This document shows positions 16,438 through 25,360 of a DNA stretch of 64,000 bases, one piece after another. A model generated the notes under the pieces. The model saw nothing but the letters and a program-made list of their open reading frames with translations. It was not told the origin of the DNA and did not search any database. This DNA comes from Craterilacuibacter sp. RT1T (lineage in GTDB: Bacteria; Pseudomonadota; Gammaproteobacteria; Burkholderiales; Chromobacteriaceae), in assembly GCF_023502145.1 (NCBI RefSeq), contig NZ_JAMFLI010000001.1, positions 682,001 through 746,000 on the forward strand, written 5' to 3'. The number at the start of each line of letters is the position of its first letter. The first letter of the stretch is position 1. Position numbers and translations under genes: made by a program.

Positions 16438-19202
16438 AAAGCCGTCAGGAAAAGGATAGGGGCACGCCTGCCGTGCAGAGCGATCAGCAGCTAAGCCTGC
16501 TGATCGATGGCAATAGCATCCGTGTGGCGGCCGGCACCTCGCTATTGCGGGCGGCTGCACTGGCGGGCTCGCCCATCCCCAAACTCTGCGCCACCGATAC
16601 CCTGACCGCTTTCGGTTCCTGCCGGATGTGTCTGGTCGAGATCGACGGGCAGCATGGCACGCCGGCGGCCTGCACCACGCCATGTGCCGAGGGCATGGTG
16701 GTGCATACGCAAAGCGAGCGCCTGCAAGGCTTGCGCCGCGGCATCATGGAGCTTTATCTGTCGGATCATCCAAGCGACTGCCTAAGCTGCGCCAGCAATG
16801 GCAATTGCGAGTTGCAAGATACGGCAGGGGAAGTGGGCGTGCGCGAAATCCGCTACGGCCTTGGCCAGGGGACCAGCCATCTGGGCGAGCCTATCGATAC
16901 CTCCAATCCGTATTTCGTGCTGGACCCCGAGCGCTGCATTGTCTGCTCGCGCTGCGTGCGTGCCTGTGACGATGTGCAAGGCACTTTCGCCCTTAACATC
17001 AGCGGTCGCGGTTTTGCTTCCCGGGTTGGCTTTTCCGGGCCGGATATGATGGCGTCCGAATGCGTGTCGTGCGGCGCCTGCGTTGAAGCCTGTCCGACGG
17101 CAACGTTGGTGGAAAAATCGCTGATCCGGTTGGGCCAGCCAACCCATGCGCTGACGACGACCTGTGCCTATTGCGGTGTGGGGTGTTCGCTGGAAGCCGA
17201 GGTCAAGGGCGGGCAAGTCGTGCGCATGACTCCGTCGCGTGCCGGCAAAGCCAATCACGGCCACGCCTGTATCAAGGGGCGCTTCGCCTGGGGCTATGCC
17301 ACCCACCCCGAACGGGTGACACAGCCCTTGATCCGCGAGCGCATTGACGAGCCATGGCGGGCGGTGGGCTGGGACGAGGCAATTGCCTACGCCGCCGCCG
17401 GTCTTCGTAAGGTGCAGGCACAGCACGGCATCAATGCCATCGGTGCCATTGCGTCCAGTCGCTGCAGCAATGAAGAAGCGTATCTGGTGCAAAAACTGGT
17501 ACGGGCCGTTTTCGGCAACCACAATATCGACAACTGTGCGCGGGTCTGCCATTCGCCCAGCGAATACGGCCTCAAGGCGGCGTATGGCGAGGCCGCCGGT
17601 ACCCAGCACTTCGATTCGGTACGCCACGCCGATGTGATTCTGGTCTGTGGCGCCAACCCGACCGATGCTCATCCGGTGTTCGCGTCGCAGTTGAGGCAGC
17701 GTCTGCGTGAGGGCGCACAACTGATCGTAATCGACCCGCGCCATACCGGCTTGCTGGATACGCGGCATGCCCAACCCGGGCTGCATCTGGCGCTGACCCC
17801 CGGCACCAATGTCGCGCTGCTCAATGCCTTTGCCTATGTGCTGATCGAGGAGAAACTGGTCGATCGCGATTTTATTGCGGCACGCTGCGACGAGACGTCC
17901 TGGCTGTCGTGGCATGACTTTATCCTGCTACCGGAACATGCGCCCGAGGCCGTGGCCGCCGTCTGCCAGGTGCCGGCTGAGCAAATTCGGGCTGCGGCGC
18001 GGCTGTACGGACAGGCGGCCAATGCGGCAATCTTTTACGGTCTGGGCGTGACCGAGCATAGTCAGGGCTCGACCGGGGTGATGGCGTTAGCCAATATCGC
18101 CATGGCCAGCGGCAATATCGGCCGGGACGGCACCGGCGTCAGCCCTTTGCGCGGCCAGAATAATGTGCAGGGCGCATGTGATATGGGGGCGGTGCCGCAC
18201 GAATTTACCGGCTATCGCCATGTCGGCTTGGCCGATGTGCGTGCCAGTTTCGAGGCGGCATGGGGCGTTACCATGTCCGAGGATGGCGGCTTGCGCATTC
18301 CGATGATGTTCGACGCGGCGCTCGAAGGGCGCTTTATGGGGCTTTACTGTCAGGGCGAGGACATCGCGCAAAGCGACCCCAATAGCCGGCATGTGCATGC
18401 TGCGCTTAAGGCCATGGATTTTATTGTCGTGCAGGACATCTTCCATAACGAGACGTCGAAGTTTGCCCATGTGCTGCTGCCCGGTGCGACCTTTCTTGAA
18501 AAGGACGGCACCTTTACCAATGCCGAGCGGCGCATTTCACGCATCCGCCGTGCGATGCCGCCAAGGGCGGCCCTGGCCGACTGGCAGGTTACGCAGGCGC
18601 TGGCACAGGCGATGGGTTACCCGATGGATTATCCGCATCCATCGGCAATCATGGACGAGATTGCGCGGCTGACGCCGACGTTTTCCGGTGTCAGCTACGA
18701 TCTGCTCGAACGTCTGGGCAGCGTGCAATGGCCGTGCAATGCCGACGCACCCGAGGGTACCGATGTGCTGCACCGCACGACCTTCAGCCGCGGTCGCGGG
18801 CAGTTCAATAACACGCGTTATGTGCCGAGCGGCGAGCAGGTCGATGTGCGTTTTCCGCTGATTTTGACCACCGGGCGCATCCTGCAACATTACAACGTCG
18901 GCGCCCAAACCCGGCGCACCGATAATCTGGACTGGGTGGATGCAGATTGCCTGCAGATGCATCCGCAGGATGCAGCCATCCGCGGCATTGATGACGGCGC
19001 CAGGGTCAGGGTTCGTAGCCGCAGCGGCGAGACGGTGCTGGCGGTGAGTTTGAGCGAGGTGGTGCAGCCGGGCGTGGTGTATACCTCGTTCCATTTTCCG
19101 CAAACGGCGACCAATGTGCTGACCAGCGCCAATATGGACTGGGCGACCAGTTGCCCGGAGTACAAGGTTACGGCGGTCGAGATTGCTTTGGATCAGCCAT
19201 AG
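16434..19202 (+). CDS. fdsA: NAD-dependent formate dehydrogenase, catalytic alpha subunit
   Basis: A 922-residue molybdopterin enzyme oxidising formate to CO2. In order: an N-terminal [2Fe-2S] ferredoxin domain (GSCRMC at residues 61-66), the NuoG-like His-Cys region (DHPSDCLSCASNGNC), two [4Fe-4S] sites (CIVCSRCVRACD and CVSCGACVEACP), the [4Fe-4S] of the Mo-bisMGD domain (CAYCGVGC, about residue 240), and the active-site Cys372-His373 in CARVCHSPS. Cys rather than selenocysteine ligates Mo. The C-terminal MGD-binding domain is intact. The ATG at 16434 overlaps the fdsB stop and follows GGAGAG. The usual partners fdsC (FdhD-type) and fdsD do not follow it here. Confidence 0.95.
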   Translation: MKSRQEKDRGTPAVQSDQQLSLLIDGNSIRVAAGTSLLRAAALAGSPIPKLCATDTLTAFGSCRMCLVEIDGQHGTPAACTTPCAEGMVVHTQSERLQGLRRGIMELYLSDHPSDCLSCASNGNCELQDTAGEVGVREIRYGLGQGTSHLGEPIDTSNPYFVLDPERCIVCSRCVRACDDVQGTFALNISGRGFASRVGFSGPDMMASECVSCGACVEACPTATLVEKSLIRLGQPTHALTTTCAYCGVGCSLEAEVKGGQVVRMTPSRAGKANHGHACIKGRFAWGYATHPERVTQPLIRERIDEPWRAVGWDEAIAYAAAGLRKVQAQHGINAIGAIASSRCSNEEAYLVQKLVRAVFGNHNIDNCARVCHSPSEYGLKAAYGEAAGTQHFDSVRHADVILVCGANPTDAHPVFASQLRQRLREGAQLIVIDPRHTGLLDTRHAQPGLHLALTPGTNVALLNAFAYVLIEEKLVDRDFIAARCDETSWLSWHDFILLPEHAPEAVAAVCQVPAEQIRAAARLYGQAANAAIFYGLGVTEHSQGSTGVMALANIAMASGNIGRDGTGVSPLRGQNNVQGACDMGAVPHEFTGYRHVGLADVRASFEAAWGVTMSEDGGLRIPMMFDAALEGRFMGLYCQGEDIAQSDPNSRHVHAALKAMDFIVVQDIFHNETSKFAHVLLPGATFLEKDGTFTNAERRISRIRRAMPPRAALADWQVTQALAQAMGYPMDYPHPSAIMDEIARLTPTFSGVSYDLLERLGSVQWPCNADAPEGTDVLHRTTFSRGRGQFNNTRYVPSGEQVDVRFPLILTTGRILQHYNVGAQTRRTDNLDWVDADCLQMHPQDAAIRGIDDGARVRVRSRSGETVLAVSLSEVVQPGVVYTSFHFPQTATNVLTSANMDWATSCPEYKVTAVEIALDQP

Positions 19203-19218
19203 CGAAGGGAGAGAAAAG

Positions 19219-21483
19219 ATGGAGGAACGCAAGGTGATCGGCATCCGGGACTATCGCGGTCCCGCCGGTGGTTGGGGGGCGCTTAAGGCGGTTGCCGGTG
19301 TCGTGCGCGAGCAGATGGATGCGGTTGAAGCTGCCACCACCTTGTTGCGCACCAATCAGCCGCAAGGCTTCGATTGTCCCGGCTGTGCCTGGCCGGACAA
19401 GAATCATCAGTCCACCTTTCAGTTTTGCGAAAACGGTGCCAAGGCCGTGTCGTGGGAGGCCACCCGCAAACGGGCGACGCCGGCACTGTTTGCCCGTCAC
19501 CGCGTGGCGGACTTGCTGCGCTTAAGCGACCACGAGCTGGAGGATTTTGGCCGGCTGACCGAGCCCATGGTGTACGACCCCGCCAGCGATACCTATCAGG
19601 CCTTGCCTTGGGACGAGGCCTTTCGCCGGATTGGCGCGATTCTTCAAACGCTGCCACCGCATGCGGTCGATTTTTACACTTCCGGGCGTACTTCCAACGA
19701 GGCGGCTTTTTTATACCAGCTGTTCGCGCGCGAATACGGCAGCAATAATTTTCCCGACTGCTCGAATATGTGCCACGAGCCGACCAGTGTCGGCCTGCCG
19801 CGCTCCATCGGCATGGGCAAGGGCTCGGTGTCGCTGGATGATTTCGAACACTGCGAACTGATTATCTCGATCGGGCATAACCCCGGCACCAACCACCCGC
19901 GCATGATGGGCGTGCTGCATGCTGCGGCGCGGCGCGGTGTGCCCATCGTGGTGCTTAACCCGCTCAAAGAGTTGGCGCTGGAGCGCTTTGCCGACCCGCA
20001 GGACGCGCTGGAAATGGCGACCCATGGTGCCACGGCCATTGCGTCGAACTATCTGCAGGTCAAGGCCGGCGGCGATGCCGCTGCACTTAAGGGCATGATG
20101 AAAGCCTTGCTGGCGCTGGATGCCGGCGAAGGCCCTGTGCTGGATCACGCCTTTATCGCCGAGCATACCCGCGGTTTTGCCGCTTTGGCCGCGGATCTGC
20201 AGGCCACCGGCTGGCCGGAAATCGAAGCGGCCAGCGGTCTTTCGCAGTCTGAACTGGAGGCGGTGGCGGTGCTGTATGCCCGCTCCAATGCAACCATTGT
20301 CAGCTATGGCATGGGGCTGACCCAGCACAGTCGCGGCACTGCCAATGTGCGCCTGCTATGCAATCTGCTGCTGTTGCGCGGCAATATCGGCAAGCCCGGT
20401 GCCGGTATCTGCCCTTTGCGCGGCCACTCCAATGTACAGGGCAACCGTACGGTGGGAATTACCGAAAAGCCTGGCGCGGCATTTTTGCAAAAAATGGCCG
20501 CGACTTTCGGCTTTACGCCGCCGCAGCAGCCCGGACGCGATGCGGTGCGCAGCATGCAGGCCATCATCAGCGGTGAATGCCAGGCGCTGATCTGTCTGGG
20601 CGGCAATCTGGCCGTTGCCTTGCCCGACCCGCAGCAATGCTATCCGGCCATGGCCGGGCTTGCGCTGGCCGTTCATGTGGGCACCAAGCTGAACCGTTCC
20701 CACTTGCTGGTGTCCAGGGCAACTTTTTTGCTGCCCTGCCTGGGGCGCACCGAGGAGGACAGCCAGGGCGGCGAAATTCAGGCGGTGACGGTCGAGGACT
20801 CCATGTCCATGGTGCACGCCTCGGTCGGCAAACTGCCGCCCGCATCGCCCCATCTTGTTTCGGAAGTGGCGATTGTGGCGGGAATGGCGCAGGCAGCTTT
20901 GCCGCATAGCCGGATCAACTGGGCTGCGCTTTCTACCCGCTATGACACTATCCGCGAACTGATCGAGCAGGTCATTCCCGGCTTTGAGCACTACAACGCC
21001 CGCATCCGCGAGCCTGGCGGTTTTCGTTTGCCGCTGCCGGCGTGCGAGCGGGTGTGGAATACGCCCTCCGGCAAAGCCGAATTCTTTGTCTTTAGCGGGC
21101 TGGCCGAAGATGCACCGCTAGATGGAGATAAGGGGCTGCGGTTGATTACGCTACGCAGTCACGACCAGTACAACACCACCATTTATTCCCAGGATGACCG
21201 CTATCGCGGCGTATTCGGGCGGCGCGATGTGCTGTTTATGCACGCGGATGATCTGGCGCGACTAGCCCTGCAACATGGCGATCTGGTCGATATCGAAACA
21301 CAGTTGGCCGGGCAGGCTCGCATCTATAGCGGGCTGACGGTGATCCGTCACGACATCGCCGCCGGTACGGTTGCGGCCTACTATCCGGAGGCCAATTGCC
21401 TGATCCCGCTGGATTACTTCGATGAAGACAGCGGTACACCTGGCTACAAATCGGTACCGGTGCGCGTGCGCAAGCATTCGTGA
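19219..21483 (+). CDS. FdhF/YdeP family molybdopterin oxidoreductase
   Basis: A 754-residue protein related to formate dehydrogenases but of the YdeP/CbbBc branch. It begins MEERKVIGIRDYRGPAGGWG, has the YdeP block FDCPGCAWPDKN with a later Cys in FQFCENGAKA, then SGRTSNEAAFLYQLFAREYG and Cys185-His186 in NMCHEPTSVG as the likely Mo ligand. The C-terminal domain RSHDQYNTTIYSQDDRYRG binds the second pterin. The substrate of YdeP-type proteins is not established (acid resistance in E. coli; formate or CO2 chemistry proposed elsewhere). It starts 16 bases after fdsA with a GGGAGAG site, so it is co-transcribed. It could be a second formate- or CO2-related enzyme. Confidence 0.88.
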   Translation: MEERKVIGIRDYRGPAGGWGALKAVAGVVREQMDAVEAATTLLRTNQPQGFDCPGCAWPDKNHQSTFQFCENGAKAVSWEATRKRATPALFARHRVADLLRLSDHELEDFGRLTEPMVYDPASDTYQALPWDEAFRRIGAILQTLPPHAVDFYTSGRTSNEAAFLYQLFAREYGSNNFPDCSNMCHEPTSVGLPRSIGMGKGSVSLDDFEHCELIISIGHNPGTNHPRMMGVLHAAARRGVPIVVLNPLKELALERFADPQDALEMATHGATAIASNYLQVKAGGDAAALKGMMKALLALDAGEGPVLDHAFIAEHTRGFAALAADLQATGWPEIEAASGLSQSELEAVAVLYARSNATIVSYGMGLTQHSRGTANVRLLCNLLLLRGNIGKPGAGICPLRGHSNVQGNRTVGITEKPGAAFLQKMAATFGFTPPQQPGRDAVRSMQAIISGECQALICLGGNLAVALPDPQQCYPAMAGLALAVHVGTKLNRSHLLVSRATFLLPCLGRTEEDSQGGEIQAVTVEDSMSMVHASVGKLPPASPHLVSEVAIVAGMAQAALPHSRINWAALSTRYDTIRELIEQVIPGFEHYNARIREPGGFRLPLPACERVWNTPSGKAEFFVFSGLAEDAPLDGDKGLRLITLRSHDQYNTTIYSQDDRYRGVFGRRDVLFMHADDLARLALQHGDLVDIETQLAGQARIYSGLTVIRHDIAAGTVAAYYPEANCLIPLDYFDEDSGTPGYKSVPVRVRKHS

Positions 21484-21681
21484 ACGCCATATGGCGCTTT
21501 TGCCCATCAACAAAATCAAGCGTGCCTGAATTCGTCCAAAAAAACGTCTACTATCCCGGATTTTGTCCGGGTGATGCGTGGTCATGAAAATGAGCTTGGT
21601 TTTGGCGATGCGGCGGGCTGGGGTGTCGATGGCAGGGCGTGCTTTGTGGCGACTCGGTTTTTTCAAGCTGCGGGTGTTGTC

Positions 21682-22044
21682 ATGAGCACGCGCATGTTGC
21701 TGGATGCGCTATGCCTGCTTCTGTGTCTTGCTTGTGCTCTTTGGGTAGGGTTGATGTTTACCCCCGCCGATTGCGGCGGGCCGGGTACGCTGACGCTGTT
21801 GTTGCAGTTGCTGCTGTTTGCACCGCTTTATCTATTGGCGCTGGCCTTGCTGACCTTGCAGCGGCCGCATCTTAACCGGCTGCTGGCGCTGGCCGTCTCG
21901 CTGCCGGCATGGCTGATGCCGTATTTGCCGCCAAGCGCTGTCCGTGCGTGCGATGTCGTGCCGCCTGACTGGCTGGGAGGCGTCATGCTGGTGCTGGGGG
22001 CGCTGGCCTGGGGCATGCCGCTACTGCGCCGGCGCTATGGCTGA
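21682..22044 (+). CDS. hypothetical membrane protein
   Basis: A 120-residue protein with three predicted hydrophobic segments (about residues 3-20, 33-55 and 93-112), starting MSTRMLLDALCLLLCLACAL. I do not recognise the family. It carries a conserved-looking soluble loop with two Cys (FTPADCGGPG and VRACDVVPPDW). The ATG at 21682 has no strong ribosome site, and an upstream in-frame start cannot be excluded. It lies 198 bases after the YdeP-type gene; that gap holds two short inverted repeats (21485-21496 and 21555-21571) that could end the fds transcript. Confidence 0.55.
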   Translation: MSTRMLLDALCLLLCLACALWVGLMFTPADCGGPGTLTLLLQLLLFAPLYLLALALLTLQRPHLNRLLALAVSLPAWLMPYLPPSAVRACDVVPPDWLGGVMLVLGALAWGMPLLRRRYG

Positions 22045-22073
22045 CGGGGTTGCTGCTGGCGGGAGGGTTCGAC

Positions 22074-22247
22074 ATGCGGGTTGGCGTGCAGTTCGAGTGC
22101 GCCAGCGGCAAGTGCATGATTGCGCGGCTTGAAACACACCGCATGCCCAAAGCGCATCCGCTCGGCCATGCAAAAAAATATCGGCTTTGTCCGGTGGGCG
22201 TGCTGGCGCCGTGGCGGGGTTGTTTTAAAGATCTGCCTGTTTTTTAG
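22074..22247 (+). CDS. possible small protein (57 aa)
   Basis: A short frame beginning MRVGVQFECASGKCMIARLE, with four Cys and a basic middle, has a good GGGAGGG ribosome site 7 bases before its ATG and ends just before the large hairpin at 22254. I recognise no family and codon evidence is thin, so it may be chance. Confidence 0.25.
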   Translation: MRVGVQFECASGKCMIARLETHRMPKAHPLGHAKKYRLCPVGVLAPWRGCFKDLPVF

Positions 22248-22253
22248 TCAGCG

Positions 22254-22287
22254 GCGGCCAGGCCTTGACCGGGCAAGGCCTGGCCGC
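22254..22287 (+). terminator. large perfect hairpin, terminator-like
   Basis: A perfect 14-bp stem, GCGGCCAGGCCTTG (22254-22267) with its exact complement at 22274-22287, encloses a six-base loop. Only GTTTATCC follows on the plus strand, so the U-tract is weak. It lies between the convergent membrane-protein gene and the P-type ATPase gene and could stop transcription from both sides. Confidence 0.6.
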
Positions 22288-22289
22288 GT

Positions 22290-22345
22290 TTATCCACAGC
22301 CTGCCCCCAGCTTTGTGCGCTGTCTTTGTGGGTGAGTGTGGATAG
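22290..22345. other. pair of inverted DnaA-box-like sites
   Basis: TTATCCACA (22290-22298), a perfect DnaA box, faces TGTGGATAG (22337-22345), whose complement CTATCCACA is one base off the consensus. They sit in the gap between the hairpin and the ATPase gene stop. No other origin feature such as an AT-rich unwinding element or dnaA/dnaN is nearby. Confidence 0.45.
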
Positions 22346-22355
22346 CGTGACGGTT

Positions 22356-24599
22356 TTATTCCGCCTGCTGTTGCAGTAGGCGCAAACCGTTGGCGATCAC
22401 CAGCAAACTTGCCCCCATGTCGGCGAAGACTGCCATCCACATCGTTCCCATGCCGGCAAGGGTGAGTAGCAAAAACACCGCCTTGATGCCCAGCGCCAGT
22501 GCGATGTTTTGCAGCAGCACGGCATGGCAGCGGCGCGACAAACGGATAAAGGCCGGCAGTTTGGCCAGATCGTCATCCATCAGTGCCACGTCGGCGGTTT
22601 CGATGGCGGTGTCGGTGCCGGCGGCCCCCATGGCAAAGCCGATATCGGCACGCGCCAGCGCCGGGGCGTCGTTAATGCCGTCGCCCACCATGCCGGTCAC
22701 GCCTTGTGCGCAATAGGCGGCGACTGCGTCCAGCTTGTCTTGCGGCAGCAACTGGCCGCGGGCGTCGTCTATGCCGGCCATGTCGGCGATGGTGCGTACG
22801 GTGTGGGCATTGTCGCCGCTCAGTATGACCGTCTTGACACCCAAGTCATGCAACTGGGCAATGGCCAGGCGGCTACCTTGTTTTATCGTGTCGGCCATGG
22901 CAAACAGCGCCAGCACCCGCGTTTCATCGGCAAGCAGGGTCACGCTTTTGCCTTGCTGCTCTAGGCGGGTGATTTCGTCGTTGAGAGTGGCATGGCACAG
23001 TGCCTGCGCCTGCATTAGCCGGTGCTGGCCAAGCGTATAGTTTGTACCTGCAAGCGAGCCGCGGATGCCTTGGCCTGGCAGGGCGGTAAAATCGCTGACC
23101 TCAAGCGCGGACGTACCCGTGTGCGCCAACGCCCGCACAATGGCGCGCGAGGCCGGGTGATCGGAGCGCTCGGCTAGGCTGAGCGCCACCTTGCGAATGG
23201 CGGCTGTGTCGTGTGCATGGAAAAACAGGGTATCGGTCAGCTCGGGCCGGCCGTGGGTGAGGGTGCCGGTCTTGTCCAGTGCCAGCCACTGAAGCTTGCG
23301 CCCGGCTTCTAAAAATGCACCGCCCTTGATCAGGATGCCGGCACGCGCCGCGGCCGTCAGTGCGCTGACGATGGTGACCGGGGTGGAAATCACCAGCGCG
23401 CACGGGCAGGCAATCACCAGCAAGACCAGCGCCTTGTAGATCCAGTCATGCCAGTTGCCGTCCAGCAGCAGCGGCGGGAGCAGGGCGGTGGCCAGTGCCA
23501 GCGCGAAGATGAGCGGGGTGTAAACGCGGGCAAAGCGGTCGATAAAGCACTGCATCGGCGCGCGCGCGCCTTGTGCCTGTTCGACGGCGTGCACGATGCG
23601 TGCCAGTGTCGAATGCTCGGCACGGCTTGTTGCGCGGTATTCCAGCTCGCCGGCCTGATTGATGGTGCCGGCAAACACATGGTCGCCAATGCCTTTTTCT
23701 ACCGGCAGGCTCTCGCCGGTGATGGGGGCCTGGTTGAGGGTGGACTGCCCGGCCGTCACGATGCCATCCAGCGCGATGCGCTCGCCGGGGCGTACCCGTA
23801 TCCGGCATCCCGCTTCCAGTGTTTTGGCGTCGCGTGTCTGCCATAGACCGTTTTCGTCCTGTACGGTGGCGGTGTCCGGACTCAGTTGCATCAGTGCGCG
23901 CAGCGCATGGCGCGCCTTGTCCAGCGATAGCGCCTCGATGCGTTCGGCCAGGGTGAAGAGCACCATCACCATGGCCGCTTCTGGCCACTGGCCGATCACT
24001 GCGGCGCCGGTGACGGCAATGCTCATCAGTGCATTGATATTGAGTTCGCCATGGCGCAGCGAAATCCAGCCTTTTTTGTAGGTCGACAGGCCGCACAGGG
24101 CGATGGCCGCGCTGGCGCAGGCGGCTGCCAGTAGCGTGCTTTGCCCGGTGAAGTGGGCCACTTCTGCCAATAGCGCCATCAGGGCGGCGCTAGCCAGCGG
24201 CCACCAGGCGGTTTTCGCTAGCGGGCGCTCTTGTGCGGGCGCATCGTTTGGCAATGGCTGGGCCTGCATGCCCAAGGTGTTGATGGCTTGCACAATCGCG
24301 TCCTGCATTTCGTCGCGATGCACCACGGTCAGTACCCGCTGCATCAGATTGAAGTGCAGCGTGGCAATGCCGCTCATCCCCTCCAGTTTCTTGCGCAGCA
24401 GCGCCTCTTCAACCGGACAATCCATCGCCGCGATATAAAAGCGGCTGCGCTGCTGGCCGGATGAAACGGCGGGCTGAGTGTCGGGCTCCTCTGGCACCGC
24501 GCTATGGCAGGCGCCGCTACAGCAGGTGGCGGGCTTGGGATGCGCGGTGTCGCTTGCAAGGTGCGGCTGGGCGCTGTGGGGGTGGGTACGGTAATGCAT
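22356..24599 (-). CDS. zntA: Zn/Cd/Pb-translocating P-type ATPase
   Basis: A 747-residue P1B-type heavy-metal export ATPase. The N-terminus is His/Cys rich (MHYRTHPHSAQPH and ATCCSGACH), and an HMA-like domain has the metal site MDCPVEEALLRKKLEGM rather than GMxCxxC. Then come the A-domain TGES, the membrane metal motif CPC (VIACPCALVIS, about residue 397), the phosphorylation site DKTGTLTHG, HPAS in the N-domain and VGDGINDAPALARADIG. The CPC plus DCP-type HMA and the adjacent CadR point to Zn(II), Cd(II) and Pb(II). It is divergent from cadR, with a MerR-type operator in its promoter. Whether it is named zntA or cadA is a matter of convention. Confidence 0.93.
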   Translation of the reverse strand: MHYRTHPHSAQPHLASDTAHPKPATCCSGACHSAVPEEPDTQPAVSSGQQRSRFYIAAMDCPVEEALLRKKLEGMSGIATLHFNLMQRVLTVVHRDEMQDAIVQAINTLGMQAQPLPNDAPAQERPLAKTAWWPLASAALMALLAEVAHFTGQSTLLAAACASAAIALCGLSTYKKGWISLRHGELNINALMSIAVTGAAVIGQWPEAAMVMVLFTLAERIEALSLDKARHALRALMQLSPDTATVQDENGLWQTRDAKTLEAGCRIRVRPGERIALDGIVTAGQSTLNQAPITGESLPVEKGIGDHVFAGTINQAGELEYRATSRAEHSTLARIVHAVEQAQGARAPMQCFIDRFARVYTPLIFALALATALLPPLLLDGNWHDWIYKALVLLVIACPCALVISTPVTIVSALTAAARAGILIKGGAFLEAGRKLQWLALDKTGTLTHGRPELTDTLFFHAHDTAAIRKVALSLAERSDHPASRAIVRALAHTGTSALEVSDFTALPGQGIRGSLAGTNYTLGQHRLMQAQALCHATLNDEITRLEQQGKSVTLLADETRVLALFAMADTIKQGSRLAIAQLHDLGVKTVILSGDNAHTVRTIADMAGIDDARGQLLPQDKLDAVAAYCAQGVTGMVGDGINDAPALARADIGFAMGAAGTDTAIETADVALMDDDLAKLPAFIRLSRRCHAVLLQNIALALGIKAVFLLLTLAGMGTMWMAVFADMGASLLVIANGLRLLQQQAE

Positions 24600-24632
24600 G
24601 ATGACATCCGTTGAATTCTGTTATGGTGTATT

Positions 24633-24660
24633 GCACACCCTGAAGTGACTACAGGGTCAA
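24633..24660 (-). promoter_or_regulatory. CadR/MerR-type operator-promoter of the metal ATPase gene
   Basis: On the minus strand a -35 TTGACC (24660-24655) is followed by an over-long 19-base spacer that carries the dyad ACCCT (24637-24641) and AGGGT (24653-24657), and then a -10-like TGCAAT. This is the arrangement of MerR-family promoters, where the activator untwists a long spacer. It matches the layout known for CadR sites, so Cd/Zn/Pb-responsive activation of the ATPase is expected. Confidence 0.85.
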
Positions 24661-24679
24661 GCACGAATCGAGGTCGAGG

Positions 24680-25111
24680 ATGAAAATAGGTGAATTGGCA
24701 CAGCTTGCCCGCTGCACGGTAGAAACGGTGCGCTACTACGAGAAGGCCGGCTTGTTGGCCATGCCTGAGCGCAATGCGGCTAATTACCGCCACTATGGCG
24801 CGGGGCATGTCGAACGTTTGCGTTTCATCCGCAACTGCCGGGCGCTGGATATGACCCATGAGGAAATCCGCGCCTTGCTCGGGCTGATGGATACGCCGGC
24901 GGCAGCTTGCGGCGAGGTCAATCAGTTGCTGGATGCGCATATCGGCCATGTCGATGCCCGCATACAGGAGCTGACCGAACTGAGGGTGCAACTGACGGAT
25001 GTGCGCCGGCAATGCCAGAGCGAACAGTCGGTTGCCGCCTGCGGAATTTTGCAGGGATTGGTGCAGATGGATGCCGGAGAGAAAAACGGGCGTCACACCC
25101 ATCTTGGCTAG
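24680..25111 (+). CDS. cadR: MerR-family Cd(II)/Pb(II)-responsive regulator CadR
   Basis: A 143-residue regulator starting MKIGELAQLARCTVETVRYY, the winged-helix DNA-binding start of the MerR family. Further blocks are EKAGLLAMPERNAANYRHYG and a dimerisation helix with candidate metal ligands Cys77 (AAACGEVNQLL), Cys112 (RRQCQSEQ) and Cys121 (AACGILQ). It ends GRHTHLG, a short His-containing tail as in CadR proteins. It is transcribed divergently from the ATPase gene and should bind the dyad between them, repressing without metal and activating with Cd, Pb or Zn. Confidence 0.92.
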   Translation: MKIGELAQLARCTVETVRYYEKAGLLAMPERNAANYRHYGAGHVERLRFIRNCRALDMTHEEIRALLGLMDTPAAACGEVNQLLDAHIGHVDARIQELTELRVQLTDVRRQCQSEQSVAACGILQGLVQMDAGEKNGRHTHLG

Positions 25112-25169
25112 AGTGGATGCTCGGCTTTTGTGCCGGTGTGGAAGGGGCTGCCGTTTTTGCGGGCATGAA

Positions 25170-25206
25170 AAAACCGTCGTCAAAACAAGGTGTTGACGAC
25201 GGTTTT
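25170..25206 (+). terminator. Rho-independent terminator of cadR
   Basis: AAAACCGTCGTCAA (25170-25183) and its perfect complement (25193-25206) form a 14-bp stem with a nine-base loop and end in TTTT. The flanking A- and T-tracts let it work in both directions, but the ABC-F gene on the other strand stops about 130 bases away. Confidence 0.85.
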
Positions 25207-25324
25207 GCCGGGCCTGGCCCCGCCGGCGCGGCTGACTGCGGCGTTGGCGCTGGTGTGCTGCTTTTTAAATGTGCAACCCGGTCAAGCCCTTGTTTTTTAA
25301 TAGGTTTGACTGGGTTAATTTCAT

Positions 25325-25360
25325 TTATCCACAGGATTATCCCTGTATTTCTGTGGATAG
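25325..25360. other. second pair of inverted DnaA-box-like sites
   Basis: TTATCCACA (25325-25333) faces TGTGGATAG (25352-25360), forming a 9-bp inverted repeat with a 16-base loop; TTATCCCTG lies between. The pair straddles the stop codon of the ABC-F gene. It repeats the arrangement at 22290-22345, so the two pairs bracket the metal-resistance genes. Confidence 0.45.

Noticed and set aside
22290-25360. Chromosomal or plasmid replication origin at the DnaA-box pairs
   Set aside because: No dnaA, dnaN, rep gene, iterons or AT-rich unwinding element nearby.
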